Shown piece by piece: positions 45,232 through 54,178 of a DNA stretch of 64,000 nt (the stretch's first letter is position 1; the number at the start of each line of letters is the position of its first letter). The stretch is from Bacillus sp. es.036 (GTDB lineage: Bacteria > Bacillota > Bacilli > Bacillales > Guptibacillaceae). Location: positions 2,666,001-2,730,000 of the forward strand of contig NZ_PDIZ01000001.1 of NCBI RefSeq assembly GCF_002563635.1, read 5' to 3'. Both the position numbers and the translations under genes were made by a program. Under the pieces are notes generated by a model, which saw only the letters and a program-made list of their open reading frames with translations, did no database searches and was not told where the DNA came from.

Positions 45232-46545
45232 TTAATTAACTTTCCCTTCAGTAACCTCTACCGCACGTTTACGAACGCCTTCAATCGGAAGTTCGTTAAT
45301 AACTGGAGCAAGGAAACCGTGGATGATCAAACGCTCAGCTTCTTGACGGGAAATCCCGCGGCTTTGCAAGTAATAAAGCTGAATTGGATCAACTTTACCA
45401 ACTGATGCAGCGTGGCCTGCCATAACATCATCTTCGTCAATAAGAAGGATTGGGTTTGCATCCCCACGCGCTTTCTCGTTCATCATGAGAACACGCTGTG
45501 TTTGCTCACCATTTGATTTCTTCGCACCATGTTCAATCTTCGTTACGCCGTTAAAGATCGCGCTCGCACTATCTTTTTGAACACCGTGCACTAGAAGAAC
45601 ACCTTCAGAATTTTGACCATGATGGAAAATCTGATTCGTGAAGTTCTGGCTCTGGCTTCCGCGACCAATCGTTACGGTCTTAGAATCAGCATAAGAACCA
45701 TCACCAATAAGGTGTGTTGTATTTGTAGAAACCGTGTTGCCGTCGTTCATTTGAGCAAGAGCCCAGTCAACTTTCCCATCACGTGCCACATTCGCACGGC
45801 GGTTCACGTAAGTTGTCACACCTTTTGCAAGGTTATCAACAGAACCAAACGTAACGCGCGCATTCTGTCCAACATGAACTTCAGCGATAATATTTGCAAC
45901 TGACTCAACATCGTGTCCATATGATAAGAAGTTCTCCACATATGTGACCGAGCTATTGTCTTCGGCTACGATGATCACGTGGTTGAACAAACCAGCTTCA
46001 GGGTCTTCTTGCCAATAAAGAGCTTGAATTGGCACTTCCACTTCTACATTACGAGGAACGTACAAGAAAGTACCACTATTAAGAAGAGCTGCGTGAACGG
46101 CAGTTAGGCGGTTCTCATCAACCTTCATAACATCTTTCATGAAATACTTCTCAACAAGATCCCCGTGATTTTGAAGAGCTGTTTGAATATCTGTGAAAAT
46201 CACACCTTGTTCTTTTAGCTCATTCGATAGCTGACTAAAAACAGGCGTTGTGTTACGGTGCACAAGAAGATTTCCTGACTCTTGATCTTTAGCAACAAGA
46301 TCGCGCACATCTTCAGGAAGATCATCAAGTGATGAAATCGCTTCTCCAGCTACATCATGTTTAAATGAAGTGAAGTTCCACTTATCGATTTTTGTTTTAT
46401 CAGGCTTTGGCATTGGAAGGTTCTCAGACTTCTCTAATGCCTTCAAACGTAGGGCAGCCATCCATTTCGGCTCCTGACGCTTTTCTGAATAAGCTTTAAT
46501 GTATTCTTGATCGAATGCAATTTTCGTATCCACTGACATTGTCAT
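45232..46545 (-). CDS. sufD: Fe-S cluster assembly protein SufD
   Basis: A 437-residue paralogue of SufB in the SufBC2D scaffold complex. Features: MPKPDKTKIDKWNF-type N-terminus, FLYVPRNVEVEVPIQALYWQ near residue 158 and DEDDVMAGHAASVGKVDPIQ near residue 365. SufD lacks the SufB catalytic residues but holds the complex together. It lies 12 bases after sufC. Confidence 0.95.
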   Translation of the reverse strand: MTMSVDTKIAFDQEYIKAYSEKRQEPKWMAALRLKALEKSENLPMPKPDKTKIDKWNFTSFKHDVAGEAISSLDDLPEDVRDLVAKDQESGNLLVHRNTTPVFSQLSNELKEQGVIFTDIQTALQNHGDLVEKYFMKDVMKVDENRLTAVHAALLNSGTFLYVPRNVEVEVPIQALYWQEDPEAGLFNHVIIVAEDNSSVTYVENFLSYGHDVESVANIIAEVHVGQNARVTFGSVDNLAKGVTTYVNRRANVARDGKVDWALAQMNDGNTVSTNTTHLIGDGSYADSKTVTIGRGSQSQNFTNQIFHHGQNSEGVLLVHGVQKDSASAIFNGVTKIEHGAKKSNGEQTQRVLMMNEKARGDANPILLIDEDDVMAGHAASVGKVDPIQLYYLQSRGISRQEAERLIIHGFLAPVINELPIEGVRKRAVEVTEGKVN

Positions 46546-46557
46546 CCTCCTTACTGC

Positions 46558-47343
46558 TTACGCTTCTTGACCAACTGTTTCGTCTTTAATTCCGAGTTCT
46601 TCTTTAATCCAATCATAACCTTCTTCTTCAAGACGCTGTGCTAGTTCTGCGCCACCAGATTTTACAATACGACCTTGCATCATAACGTGTACTTTGTCAG
46701 GTGTAATGTAGTTCAATAGACGCTGATAGTGAGTGATAATTAAGCAACCGAAGCTCTCATTGCGCATTGCATTAACACCTTTAGACACAACTTTAAGCGC
46801 ATCGATATCTAGACCGGAGTCAATTTCATCCAGAACAGCGATCTTTGGTTCAAGCATCATAAGCTGAAGAATTTCGTTACGCTTCTTCTCACCACCAGAG
46901 AAACCTTCGTTAAGGTAACGCTGTGCAAATTCTTCACCCATATCAAGCTCAGCCATTTTACCGTCTAGCTTTTTGATGAATTTCATTAGAGAAATTTCAT
47001 CGCCTTCTTCACGACGAGCATTGATTGCAGAGCGAAGGAAATCAGCGTTCGTTACGCCGCTTACTTCACTTGGGTATTGCATTGCAAGGAAGAGTCCAGC
47101 TTTTGCACGCTCATCAACTTCCATTTCAAGTACATCTTCATTATCAAGGAAGACACTGCCTTCAGTGATTTTGTATTTCGGATGGCCCATGATTGCTGAA
47201 GCAAGGGTAGATTTACCTGTACCGTTCGGCCCCATTACTGCGTGAATTTCTCCACCATTTATTTCAAGGTTTAATCCTTTGATAATCTCTTTTCCCTCAA
47301 TGGAAACATGAAGATTCTCAATCTTTAGAGTTGATGCTGCCAT
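46558..47343 (-). CDS. sufC: SUF ATPase SufC
   Basis: A 261-residue ABC-type ATPase. Walker [10 protein letters not shown] near residue 38, signature [11 protein letters not shown] near residue 148, Walker [14 protein letters not shown] near residue 172. SufC drives changes in SufB/SufD during Fe-S assembly. First gene of the operon, ATG behind GGAGG, with a strong promoter about 45 bases upstream. Confidence 0.96.
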   Translation of the reverse strand: MAASTLKIENLHVSIEGKEIIKGLNLEINGGEIHAVMGPNGTGKSTLASAIMGHPKYKITEGSVFLDNEDVLEMEVDERAKAGLFLAMQYPSEVSGVTNADFLRSAINARREEGDEISLMKFIKKLDGKMAELDMGEEFAQRYLNEGFSGGEKKRNEILQLMMLEPKIAVLDEIDSGLDIDALKVVSKGVNAMRNESFGCLIITHYQRLLNYITPDKVHVMMQGRIVKSGGAELAQRLEEEGYDWIKEELGIKDETVGQEA

Positions 47344-47383
47344 TTGTGAATACCTCCAATAACGTTTATACTATTCCTTCCTT

Positions 47384-47411
47384 ATTGTAGTACCTATAAG
47401 GTGTATGTCAA
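47384..47411 (-). promoter_or_regulatory. sigma-A promoter of sufCDSUB
   Basis: On the minus strand TTGACA is followed after 16 bases by TACAAT, about 40 bases from the sufC start codon. Near-consensus. Confidence 0.8.
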
Positions 47412-47621
47412 GGAATGTGTGCTGAGTCATTCTCAATCTATTTTCATTCTTATTTTATAACAAATCCAAACTAATATCAAGGAACGCAGGGATCATACTT
47501 TATAGCGTTCGCTACGAATTCGATTGCTATTCAAAATGAGAATGAATCGTTGATTTTTTCGTTTCATACCCTTCTAAGCCTACCATTTAATCCGGACACC
47601 TACAACGGAATCCTCATACAA
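47412..47621. other. non-coding stretch upstream of the suf promoter
   Basis: Rich in TGAGAATGA-like words (47422-47436 and 47539-47550) that recall Fur-type sites, but none forms a good 7-1-7 repeat. No gene is visible. Confidence 0.4.
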
Positions 47622-47650
47622 AAAACCAGTCACAGTGGACTGGTTTTCAT
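47622..47650. terminator. terminator of the 58-codon gene
   Basis: AAACCAGTC and GACTGGTTT pair around a 6-base loop; on the minus strand TTTTTTG follows. Lies 27 bases past the small gene stop. Confidence 0.8.
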
Positions 47651-47676
47651 TATATCTGGCTATTTTGGATGCTGAT

Positions 47677-47853
47677 TCATCTAGATAGTTTACGGTCGAA
47701 TTCACTAACCATTTTGAGACTCCGACGGTGATCCATCTCACGCTCTTTTTCTACTTGCATACGCTTGTTGAAATTTTGGCTATATTCTGCATAACCTACT
47801 CCGTGAGACTGGTACATCGCCTTTTCCATTTCAGGTGTGTGGTTTAACCGCAT
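47677..47853 (-). CDS. 58-residue hydrophilic helical protein
   Basis: From ATG 47853 a 58-codon frame encodes a charged, helical protein (NHTPEMEKAMYQSHGVGYAE, then Lys/Glu/Arg-rich KRMQVEKEREMDHRRSLKM). It has its own terminator downstream and stands upstream of suf on the same strand. The ATG has no ribosome binding site at the right distance, but an in-frame ATT four codons earlier lies 7 bases from AAAGGA. I do not recognise a family, yet composition and terminator support a real gene. Confidence 0.55.
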   Translation of the reverse strand: MRLNHTPEMEKAMYQSHGVGYAEYSQNFNKRMQVEKEREMDHRRSLKMVSEFDRKLSR

Positions 47854-48044
47854 GGGGCTAATAATGAATCAATCCTTTCAATATCGTTTTACTTACAAGG
47901 AATACTTTACCACGTTACATTAACAGTCCACAAACAGCATATGAAGGGATGAGAGCGAGTGAAAGAGGATGAACCTTGTTCTGAATAGTTAAAAAACATC
48001 GATTCTTATCTTTACTTCCAAATCCACCCTCATTCACTAGAATA

Positions 48045-48070
48045 AAAAAACAGCCTATATATAGGAAGAA
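48045..48070 (-). terminator. weak terminator of yurZ
   Basis: CCTATATATAGG followed by CTGTTTTTTT on the minus strand, just after the yurZ stop. Short stem, so weak. Confidence 0.4.
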
Positions 48071-48081
48071 ACTTAATTTAT

Positions 48082-48453
48082 TTAGTGCTTCGGTTGATCC
48101 AAATCTTTTATGCATTCTTGCACAAGTGTAACAGCCTGACTCATGGCAGCTCCACCGCCGAAAGCTGCTGTTACCCCTATCGTTTCAAGAATTTCCTGTT
48201 CGGAACAGCCTTGATCAAGGCAACCTTTTGTATGATAAATGATGCAGTATTCATCTTGTGAAAAAATCGAAATCCCAAGCGCAATCATCTGCTTCTCTTT
48301 TTGACTAACTTCCCCTTCTTTAAAGCATGCTTCTGTAAATGCCGAATACTTTTTAGCAAGCTGGGGCATTTTCTCGGTAAATGTGCCTAATCCTTCTTTA
48401 TAATCATGTAATGCTGCTTCTGCGAAATTGTTAAATTCCTGTTCCTGTTTCAA
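48082..48453 (-). CDS. yurZ: carboxymuconolactone decarboxylase/AhpD-family protein YurZ
   Basis: A 123-residue helical protein of the AhpD/CMD family. The active-site region is [20 protein letters not shown] near residue 70, with Cys and His in place but not the CxxC of AhpD, so a peroxidase-reducing role is not certain. TTG 48453 is about eight bases from GGAGG. In B. subtilis yurZ neighbours the suf operon, as here. Confidence 0.8.
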   Translation of the reverse strand: MKQEQEFNNFAEAALHDYKEGLGTFTEKMPQLAKKYSAFTEACFKEGEVSQKEKQMIALGISIFSQDEYCIIYHTKGCLDQGCSEQEILETIGVTAAFGGGAAMSQAVTLVQECIKDLDQPKH

Positions 48454-48540
48454 AACACAGGCCTCCTTTTATCTTAATTGTCCATACTAGTATGAGAAGC
48501 GGTTAAGCATGCTATCCATTCTTTTCTATAGAAATGTTTT

Positions 48541-48571
48541 TTGTATCGCTTACATGTGATGTATGTCACAC
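48541..48571. promoter_or_regulatory. candidate Rex operator (with cre-like word) upstream of ldh
   Basis: ATGTGAT-GTAT-GTCACAC (48554-48571) matches Rex TTGTGAA-N4-TTCACAA at 10 of 14 half-site positions with good symmetry. Beside it TTGTATCGCTTACA (48541-48554) resembles an imperfect CcpA cre. Rex control of ldh is known in Bacillus. Confidence 0.5.
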
Positions 48572-48605
48572 TAATAACGATCGGGATACGTTATGATGCT
48601 TATGA

Positions 48606-49582
<977 letters not shown>

Positions 49583-49583
<1 letters not shown>

Positions 49584-49621
49584 AAAAAGGTTCTCCGTCA
49601 AATGACGGAGAACCTTTTTTC
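49583..49621. terminator. bidirectional terminator ldh/metQ
   Basis: AAAAAAGGTTCTCCGTC and GACGGAGAACCTTTTTT form a perfect stem with a 4-base loop. Confidence 0.95.
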
Positions 49622-50461
49622 TTATTCGTCTACTGGTACGACAGCACCATCATATTCTTCTTCAATAAAGCTCTGAATTTCATCAGAATGTAGAACCTCA
49701 ACTAATGCTTGAATCGCTTCGTTATCTTCATCACCTTTATTGACAGTAATCACGTTCACGTAAGGTGAGTCGGAATCTTCAAGAGCAATCGCATCTTCTT
49801 GAGGGTTTAGACCCGCATCGATCGCATAGTTTGTGTTGATCATAACCGCATCGCCTTCACCTTGCTGGTAGATCTGCGGAAGAAGTGAAGCTTCTACGTC
49901 TGTTTTAAAATCAATGTTTTTAGGATTTTCTGCAATATCTTCTACTGTTGCATCAGAAGCCTTCACGCCTTCTTTTAGTGTGATAAGTCCTTGAGCTTCA
50001 AGTAAAGAAAGCATACGTCCATGGTCAGAAACAGAGTTACTCATAATGATCTGAGCACCATCCGGAAGCTCATCTAAGCTCTTATAATCTTGTGAATAAA
50101 CACCGATTGGTTCAATGTGAATGCCTCCAGCGTTAACAAAATCATAATTATCGTTTTCTTCCATTTGCAACTCCATATAAGGAATGGTTTGGAAGTAGTT
50201 TGCATCTAATTCACCGTTCGCTAGCGTCTTATTCGGTAGAATGTAATCCTGGAACGTTTTAACTTCTAGCTCTACACCTTTTTCTTCAAGCATCGGTTTT
50301 GCTTCTTCAAGAATTTCAGCATGTGGAATGTTTGAAGCACCTACTACGATTTTCTTTGAATCTTCAGCTTCTCCAGATCCTTCACTGTTCCCACCATTGT
50401 TGCCACACGCTGCAAGCACTGCAAGAGTAAGTACTGCAAATAGGGATAAAAATTTCTTCAT
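49622..50461 (-). CDS. metQ: methionine-binding lipoprotein MetQ
   Basis: A 279-residue NlpA/MetQ-family receptor. Signal peptide with lipobox LAAC (Cys19), then VVGASNIPHAEILEEAKPML near residue 36 and YFQTIPYMELQMEE near residue 90. It binds D/L-methionine for the MetNP importer. Last gene of metN-metP-metQ, 17 bases after metP. Confidence 0.93.
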   Translation of the reverse strand: MKKFLSLFAVLTLAVLAACGNNGGNSEGSGEAEDSKKIVVGASNIPHAEILEEAKPMLEEKGVELEVKTFQDYILPNKTLANGELDANYFQTIPYMELQMEENDNYDFVNAGGIHIEPIGVYSQDYKSLDELPDGAQIIMSNSVSDHGRMLSLLEAQGLITLKEGVKASDATVEDIAENPKNIDFKTDVEASLLPQIYQQGEGDAVMINTNYAIDAGLNPQEDAIALEDSDSPYVNVITVNKGDEDNEAIQALVEVLHSDEIQSFIEEEYDGAVVPVDE

Positions 50462-50478
50462 GTTATTCTCTCCTTTTA

Positions 50479-51147
50479 TTATCGTTTATCTATCACTCTT
50501 GTTGCTAAATCTCCAGCAATTTGAAGAATCGCAACTATAACCAATATTAAAACTGTCGCAACGAGCGTCACGTCAGGATTATTTCTTTGGAAACCTTCAA
50601 GGTAAGCGAGGTTCCCAAGTCCCCCTGCACCAACCACACCAGCCATTGCGGTGTAGCTTACAAGTGCAATCGCCGTTACGGTAATACCCGAAATGAGGGC
50701 TGGCATTGCTTCAGGAAGGAGAACTTTAAATATAATCTCCCCGTTTGATGCCCCCATTGACTGAGATGCTTCAATCACTCCTTTATCCACTTCCCGAAGA
50801 GCAATTTCAACCATTCGCGCATAAAATGGTGCCGCACCTGCAATAAGGGCTGGAAGAGCTGCATTCGCTCCAAGCATCGTTCCAATAATGTAAACAGAAA
50901 GCGGAATGAGTAGAATGATTAAAATGATAAACGGGATCGAGCGGAATAAGTTTACGATTCCAGCAATAATGCTATTAACAAACTTGTTCTCCCATATGTT
51001 TCCCCTTCCGGTTAGAAACAATAGTAGTCCAAGAAGAATACCGAGAATAAACGTTGCTAGCACGGAAATTGCCGTCATGTAAGCTGTTTGAATAGTAGCT
51101 TCCCACATCGATTCCCAGTTCACATTAGGAAATAGTGATTCAACCAT
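50479..51147 (-). CDS. metP: methionine ABC transporter permease MetP (MetI)
   Basis: A 222-residue permease with five spans and the EAA loop EASQSMGASNGEIIFKVLLP near residue 135 that contacts MetN. Its start overlaps the end of metN by 8 bases, so the two are translationally coupled. Confidence 0.94.
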   Translation of the reverse strand: MVESLFPNVNWESMWEATIQTAYMTAISVLATFILGILLGLLLFLTGRGNIWENKFVNSIIAGIVNLFRSIPFIILIILLIPLSVYIIGTMLGANAALPALIAGAAPFYARMVEIALREVDKGVIEASQSMGASNGEIIFKVLLPEAMPALISGITVTAIALVSYTAMAGVVGAGGLGNLAYLEGFQRNNPDVTLVATVLILVIVAILQIAGDLATRVIDKR

Positions 51148-52171
51148 TCGTAATCACCTCCGCTTCTACTCCTTGCTCACGAACATACTTCAGTGCACTT
51201 TCAACGACAGTCGGTTCACCTTTAAGAAAGACAGATAACTTACCATAAGGGCCATCTTGCGTATGAGAGATTTTTCCTTGAATAATGTTTACTTCAATAT
51301 CAAACTGACGAATTAACTCTGTTACAAGTGGTGATCCCGTTTTACCTTTGAGGAACGTAAACTGGACGAGTTCACCCTCCTGGCTTGCTGCTAGATGTGC
51401 AATCGATTCCTTCATTTCTTCAGGCTCACTTAACTGATTCACGAAATCTTTTGTTATTTCTTCTTGCGGATGATGAAAGACTTCAAGTACTGAACCGTTC
51501 TCAACTACTCTACCGTTCTCCATCACTGCCACTCGGTGACAAATTTTGCGAATAACGTGCATTTCATGGGTAATCAAGACAATAGTTAAACCAAGTTTCT
51601 GGTTAATTTCTGTCAGAAGTTCGAGAATGCTATCCGTTGTTTTAGGATCTAGAGCAGATGTTGCTTCATCACAAAGCAATACCTTAGGGTTATTCGCAAG
51701 CGCTCGCGCAATACCAACACGCTGCTTTTGTCCCCCACTTAGCTGTGATGGATAAGCCGCTTCTCGTCCTTCAAGTCCAACAAGCTTAATTAATTCATCG
51801 ACACGCTTCATTCGTTTCTCTTTGGAAACACCTGATATTTCGAGTGGAAACGCGATGTTATCACGTACCGTTCTTGACCAAAGAATATTAAAGTGCTGGA
51901 AGATCATTCCGATTTCCTGTCTTGCCGCACGTAGATCTTTTCCTTTAAGAGAGGATAAATTATTTCCTGCCACCGTGACCGTACCGTCCGTCGGTCTCTC
52001 AAGCAGGTTGAGCATCCGAATTAGCGTACTTTTTCCGGCACCGCTGTATCCGATAACACCGAATATTTCCCCTTTTTTCACTGAAAGGTTAACATCCTTA
52101 ACGGCCTCTACCTTTCCAGACTTCGAAAAGAAGGTTTTATTAATGCCTTTAAGCTCAATCACATGTCTCAC
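51140..52171 (-). CDS. metN: methionine ABC transporter ATPase MetN
   Basis: A 343-residue ATPase with Walker A GYSGAGKST near residue 42, signature LSGGQKQRVGIARAL near residue 143, Walker B VLLCDEATSALD, and a C-terminal NIL domain (about 265-340) that binds methionine and inhibits transport. First gene of the operon, preceded by a SAM-I riboswitch. Confidence 0.95.
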   Translation of the reverse strand: MRHVIELKGINKTFFSKSGKVEAVKDVNLSVKKGEIFGVIGYSGAGKSTLIRMLNLLERPTDGTVTVAGNNLSSLKGKDLRAARQEIGMIFQHFNILWSRTVRDNIAFPLEISGVSKEKRMKRVDELIKLVGLEGREAAYPSQLSGGQKQRVGIARALANNPKVLLCDEATSALDPKTTDSILELLTEINQKLGLTIVLITHEMHVIRKICHRVAVMENGRVVENGSVLEVFHHPQEEITKDFVNQLSEPEEMKESIAHLAASQEGELVQFTFLKGKTGSPLVTELIRQFDIEVNIIQGKISHTQDGPYGKLSVFLKGEPTVVESALKYVREQGVEAEVITNG

Positions 52172-52265
52172 ATCCTTTATGCATTTGCATGTTGTACCAG
52201 CTTCCTGAAAAAGGACTTTAGTCCCATGCTTTTATTCTTTACCTCGAAACACTTAAAAAATGATT

Positions 52266-52300
52266 CTAAAAATGCCCTTCTACTTTGAGTAGAAAGGCAT
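52266..52300 (-). terminator. SAM riboswitch terminator
   Basis: ATGCCTTTCTAC and GTAGAAGGGCAT pair around a 5-base loop, followed by TTTTTAG on the minus strand. Confidence 0.93.
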
Positions 52301-52430
52301 GTCATCAATCAATGTCTTCCTCTCATTTCTCAAAGCAATCGCTTTGCAGGAATTGGCACCTTTTCAAACGAGTCGTTTGACGGTTGCCGGGCTTCATAGG
52401 GCCAGTCCCTCCACCTCTCTGAATAAGAGA
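52301..52430 (-). ncRNA. SAM-I (S box) riboswitch aptamer
   Basis: On the minus strand: CTCTTATTCAGAGAGGTGGA, GGGACTGGCCC, TGAAGCCCGGCAACC, AAGGTGCCAATTCCTGCAAA and GAAATGAGAG, the S-box order. When SAM is high the terminator at 52266-52300 should form and shut off metNPQ. Confidence 0.95.
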
Positions 52431-52474
52431 TTATAAAATTAAAATTACTTTACTGTGGTTAAGTGCTAAATTGA

Positions 52475-52503
52475 ATTCTAGCATGGTACTTTATGAGTGT
52501 CAA
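52475..52503 (-). promoter_or_regulatory. sigma-A promoter of the metNPQ leader
   Basis: On the minus strand TTGACA-17 bases-TAGAAT, 45 bases upstream of the S-box 5' stem. Confidence 0.85.
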
Positions 52504-52556
52504 TTACTGAGCAAAAAGTCACAATAATCAAACATATTCACTATCATTAGCCAAGA

Positions 52557-52590
52557 GAAAACCATCAGCTGATTCGCCTGATGGTTTTTG
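52557..52590. terminator. terminator of the ilv-leu operon
   Basis: AAAACCATCAG and CTGATGGTTTT pair around a loop of 8-10 bases; it overlaps the end of ilvA. Confidence 0.85.
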
Positions 52591-53575
52591 CTCGCTCAGA
52601 AAGTTGTTTGTAGAGAGCTAATTTCTCAAGATCAGCATTTCCCCCACTCACAACAGCCCCAATTTTGCTACCTTCCAACCGGCTTGATTTACACAAGACA
52701 GCAGCGACAGATGCCGCACCAGCGCCTTCAACAAGTGTCTTATGTCTTTCAAGCATAAAGACGATTGCAGCAGCAATTTCTTCTTCAGAAACAGTCATCA
52801 TATCGTCAACGAGTTCTTCGATAATTGGATACGTTCGTTTTCCTGCTTCCTTCACAGAGATGCCATCGGCAATCGATTTTACTGATTGAAGAACGAGAGG
52901 ACCAGTACCTTTAAATCGATTCCATGTCGCAGATGCTTCCGAAGCCTGGATTCCAATGATTTTGACGTGAGGAAAGAACGACTTGATTGCCAGCGCAATT
53001 CCTGCTAATAATCCTCCTCCTCCAACGGGAACAAGAATCGTATCTAAGTCAGGACATTGTTGCATCATTTCAAGTGCAACGGTTCCTTGTCCTGCCATCA
53101 CAACAGGGTCGTCAAACGCATGAACAAATGTTGCCCCTTTTTCAACACGCTCTCGATCAGCTCCACTAAACGCTTCGTTATAGGATTCGCCTTCAAGGAC
53201 AACCTCTGCGCCATAAGATCGGGTCGCTTCAATTTTACTTGTTGGCGTATGAATCGGCATATAGATCTTTGCCTTGATTCCTCGCTCCATCGCAGATAGC
53301 GCTACTCCCTGAGCATGGTTACCTGCTGAAGCGGCAACGATTCCTCTAGCGGCTTCGATTTCCGTTAGAGAGGCAACCTTATTGTAAGCACCGCGTAGTT
53401 TAAACGACCCCGTTCGCTGGAGGTTCTCCATCTTTAAGAAGACATCTTTATTTGTAAATCCATTGAGCGTTGTAGATTGCTGAAGCGGGGTACGATGAAC
53501 CGCCTCCAGCAAATTCTCCATTGCTTCTACGACATGAACGTTATATTTCTCCTGGTAATTCCCAACGTCATTCAC
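52565..53575 (-). CDS. ilvA: threonine ammonia-lyase (short form without regulatory domain)
   Basis: A 336-residue PLP enzyme that deaminates threonine to 2-oxobutanoate, the first step to isoleucine. PLP lysine in RTGSFKLRGAY near residue 60, VAASAGNHAQGVALSA near residue 83, glycine loop VPVGGGGLLAGIALAI near residue 180, and SGGNAD near residue 315. It ends after the catalytic domain and lacks the C-terminal ACT-like regulatory domain of the usual ~420-residue biosynthetic enzymes. The start GTG 53575 overlaps the leuD stop and sits very close to its AGGAG site. Confidence 0.93.
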   Translation of the reverse strand: MNDVGNYQEKYNVHVVEAMENLLEAVHRTPLQQSTTLNGFTNKDVFLKMENLQRTGSFKLRGAYNKVASLTEIEAARGIVAASAGNHAQGVALSAMERGIKAKIYMPIHTPTSKIEATRSYGAEVVLEGESYNEAFSGADRERVEKGATFVHAFDDPVVMAGQGTVALEMMQQCPDLDTILVPVGGGGLLAGIALAIKSFFPHVKIIGIQASEASATWNRFKGTGPLVLQSVKSIADGISVKEAGKRTYPIIEELVDDMMTVSEEEIAAAIVFMLERHKTLVEGAGAASVAAVLCKSSRLEGSKIGAVVSGGNADLEKLALYKQLSERAKTIRRIS

Positions 53576-54162
53576 TCTCCTACAAGTTGTTTTTCTTCAT
53601 ACAATTTAATCTTTTCTTCAAGGGACAACGTACGAGATACTTCATCCCAACCATTTAGCAGCATTTCTTTCCAATAAGGATCAATTTTGAAAGAAGCATG
53701 AATGCTTTCTCCATCACGAACTTCTTGTTTTCGCAAGTCGACTTGAAGTTCGTATCCGTCTTTTGCCTTTTGAAAAAGCTCAGCGATAACTTCTTGATCA
53801 AGCGCAATCGGAAGAATACCATTTTTTACACAGTTGTTATAAAAAATATCAGCAAAACTTGTCGCTATGATGACGCGAAAGCCATAATCAAGCAATGCCC
53901 ACGGAGCGTGTTCTCTTGAAGATCCACACCCAAAGTTTTTTCCAGCTACGAGAATAGAGGCATGCTGGTATTGCGCTTCATTTAAGCTAAAATCTTCACG
54001 AGGCTTTCCATCATCATCAAAGCGCCAGTTATAGAAAAGAAATTGGCCGAAGCCTTTTCGCTCAATTCTTTTCAAAAATTGCTTTGGAATAATTTGATCG
54101 GTATCGACGTTCACTTGATCAAGGGGATAAACAATCCCTTTGTATTCATTAATCGGTTCCAG
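53572..54162 (-). CDS. leuD: 3-isopropylmalate dehydratase small subunit, likely CTG start
   Basis: The isopropylmalate isomerase small subunit. Visible motifs are VNVDTDQIIPKQFL and NFGCGSSREHAPWALLDYG. The first in-frame ATG/GTG/TTG is a GTG at 54114, inside the conserved NVDTDQII block and without a ribosome binding site. Extending upstream gives EPINEYKGIVYPLDQ, matching the MEPL... N-terminus of the family, and an AAGGAG site lies 9 bases before a CTG at 54162; an in-frame TGA stops further extension. A CTG start yields 196 residues, the normal length. Confidence 0.9.
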   Translation of the reverse strand: MEPINEYKGIVYPLDQVNVDTDQIIPKQFLKRIERKGFGQFLFYNWRFDDDGKPREDFSLNEAQYQHASILVAGKNFGCGSSREHAPWALLDYGFRVIIATSFADIFYNNCVKNGILPIALDQEVIAELFQKAKDGYELQVDLRKQEVRDGESIHASFKIDPYWKEMLLNGWDEVSRTLSLEEKIKLYEEKQLVGE

Positions 54163-54178
54163 GGCGTCTCACTCCTTT

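Noticed and set aside
47422-47550. Fur-like words upstream of suf
   Set aside because: Only isolated TGAGAATGA words; no full 7-1-7 inverted repeat could be aligned, so not called.
47915-48115. Minus-strand 66-codon frame overlapping the yurZ end
   Set aside because: Overlaps yurZ and its terminator and has no ribosome binding site.
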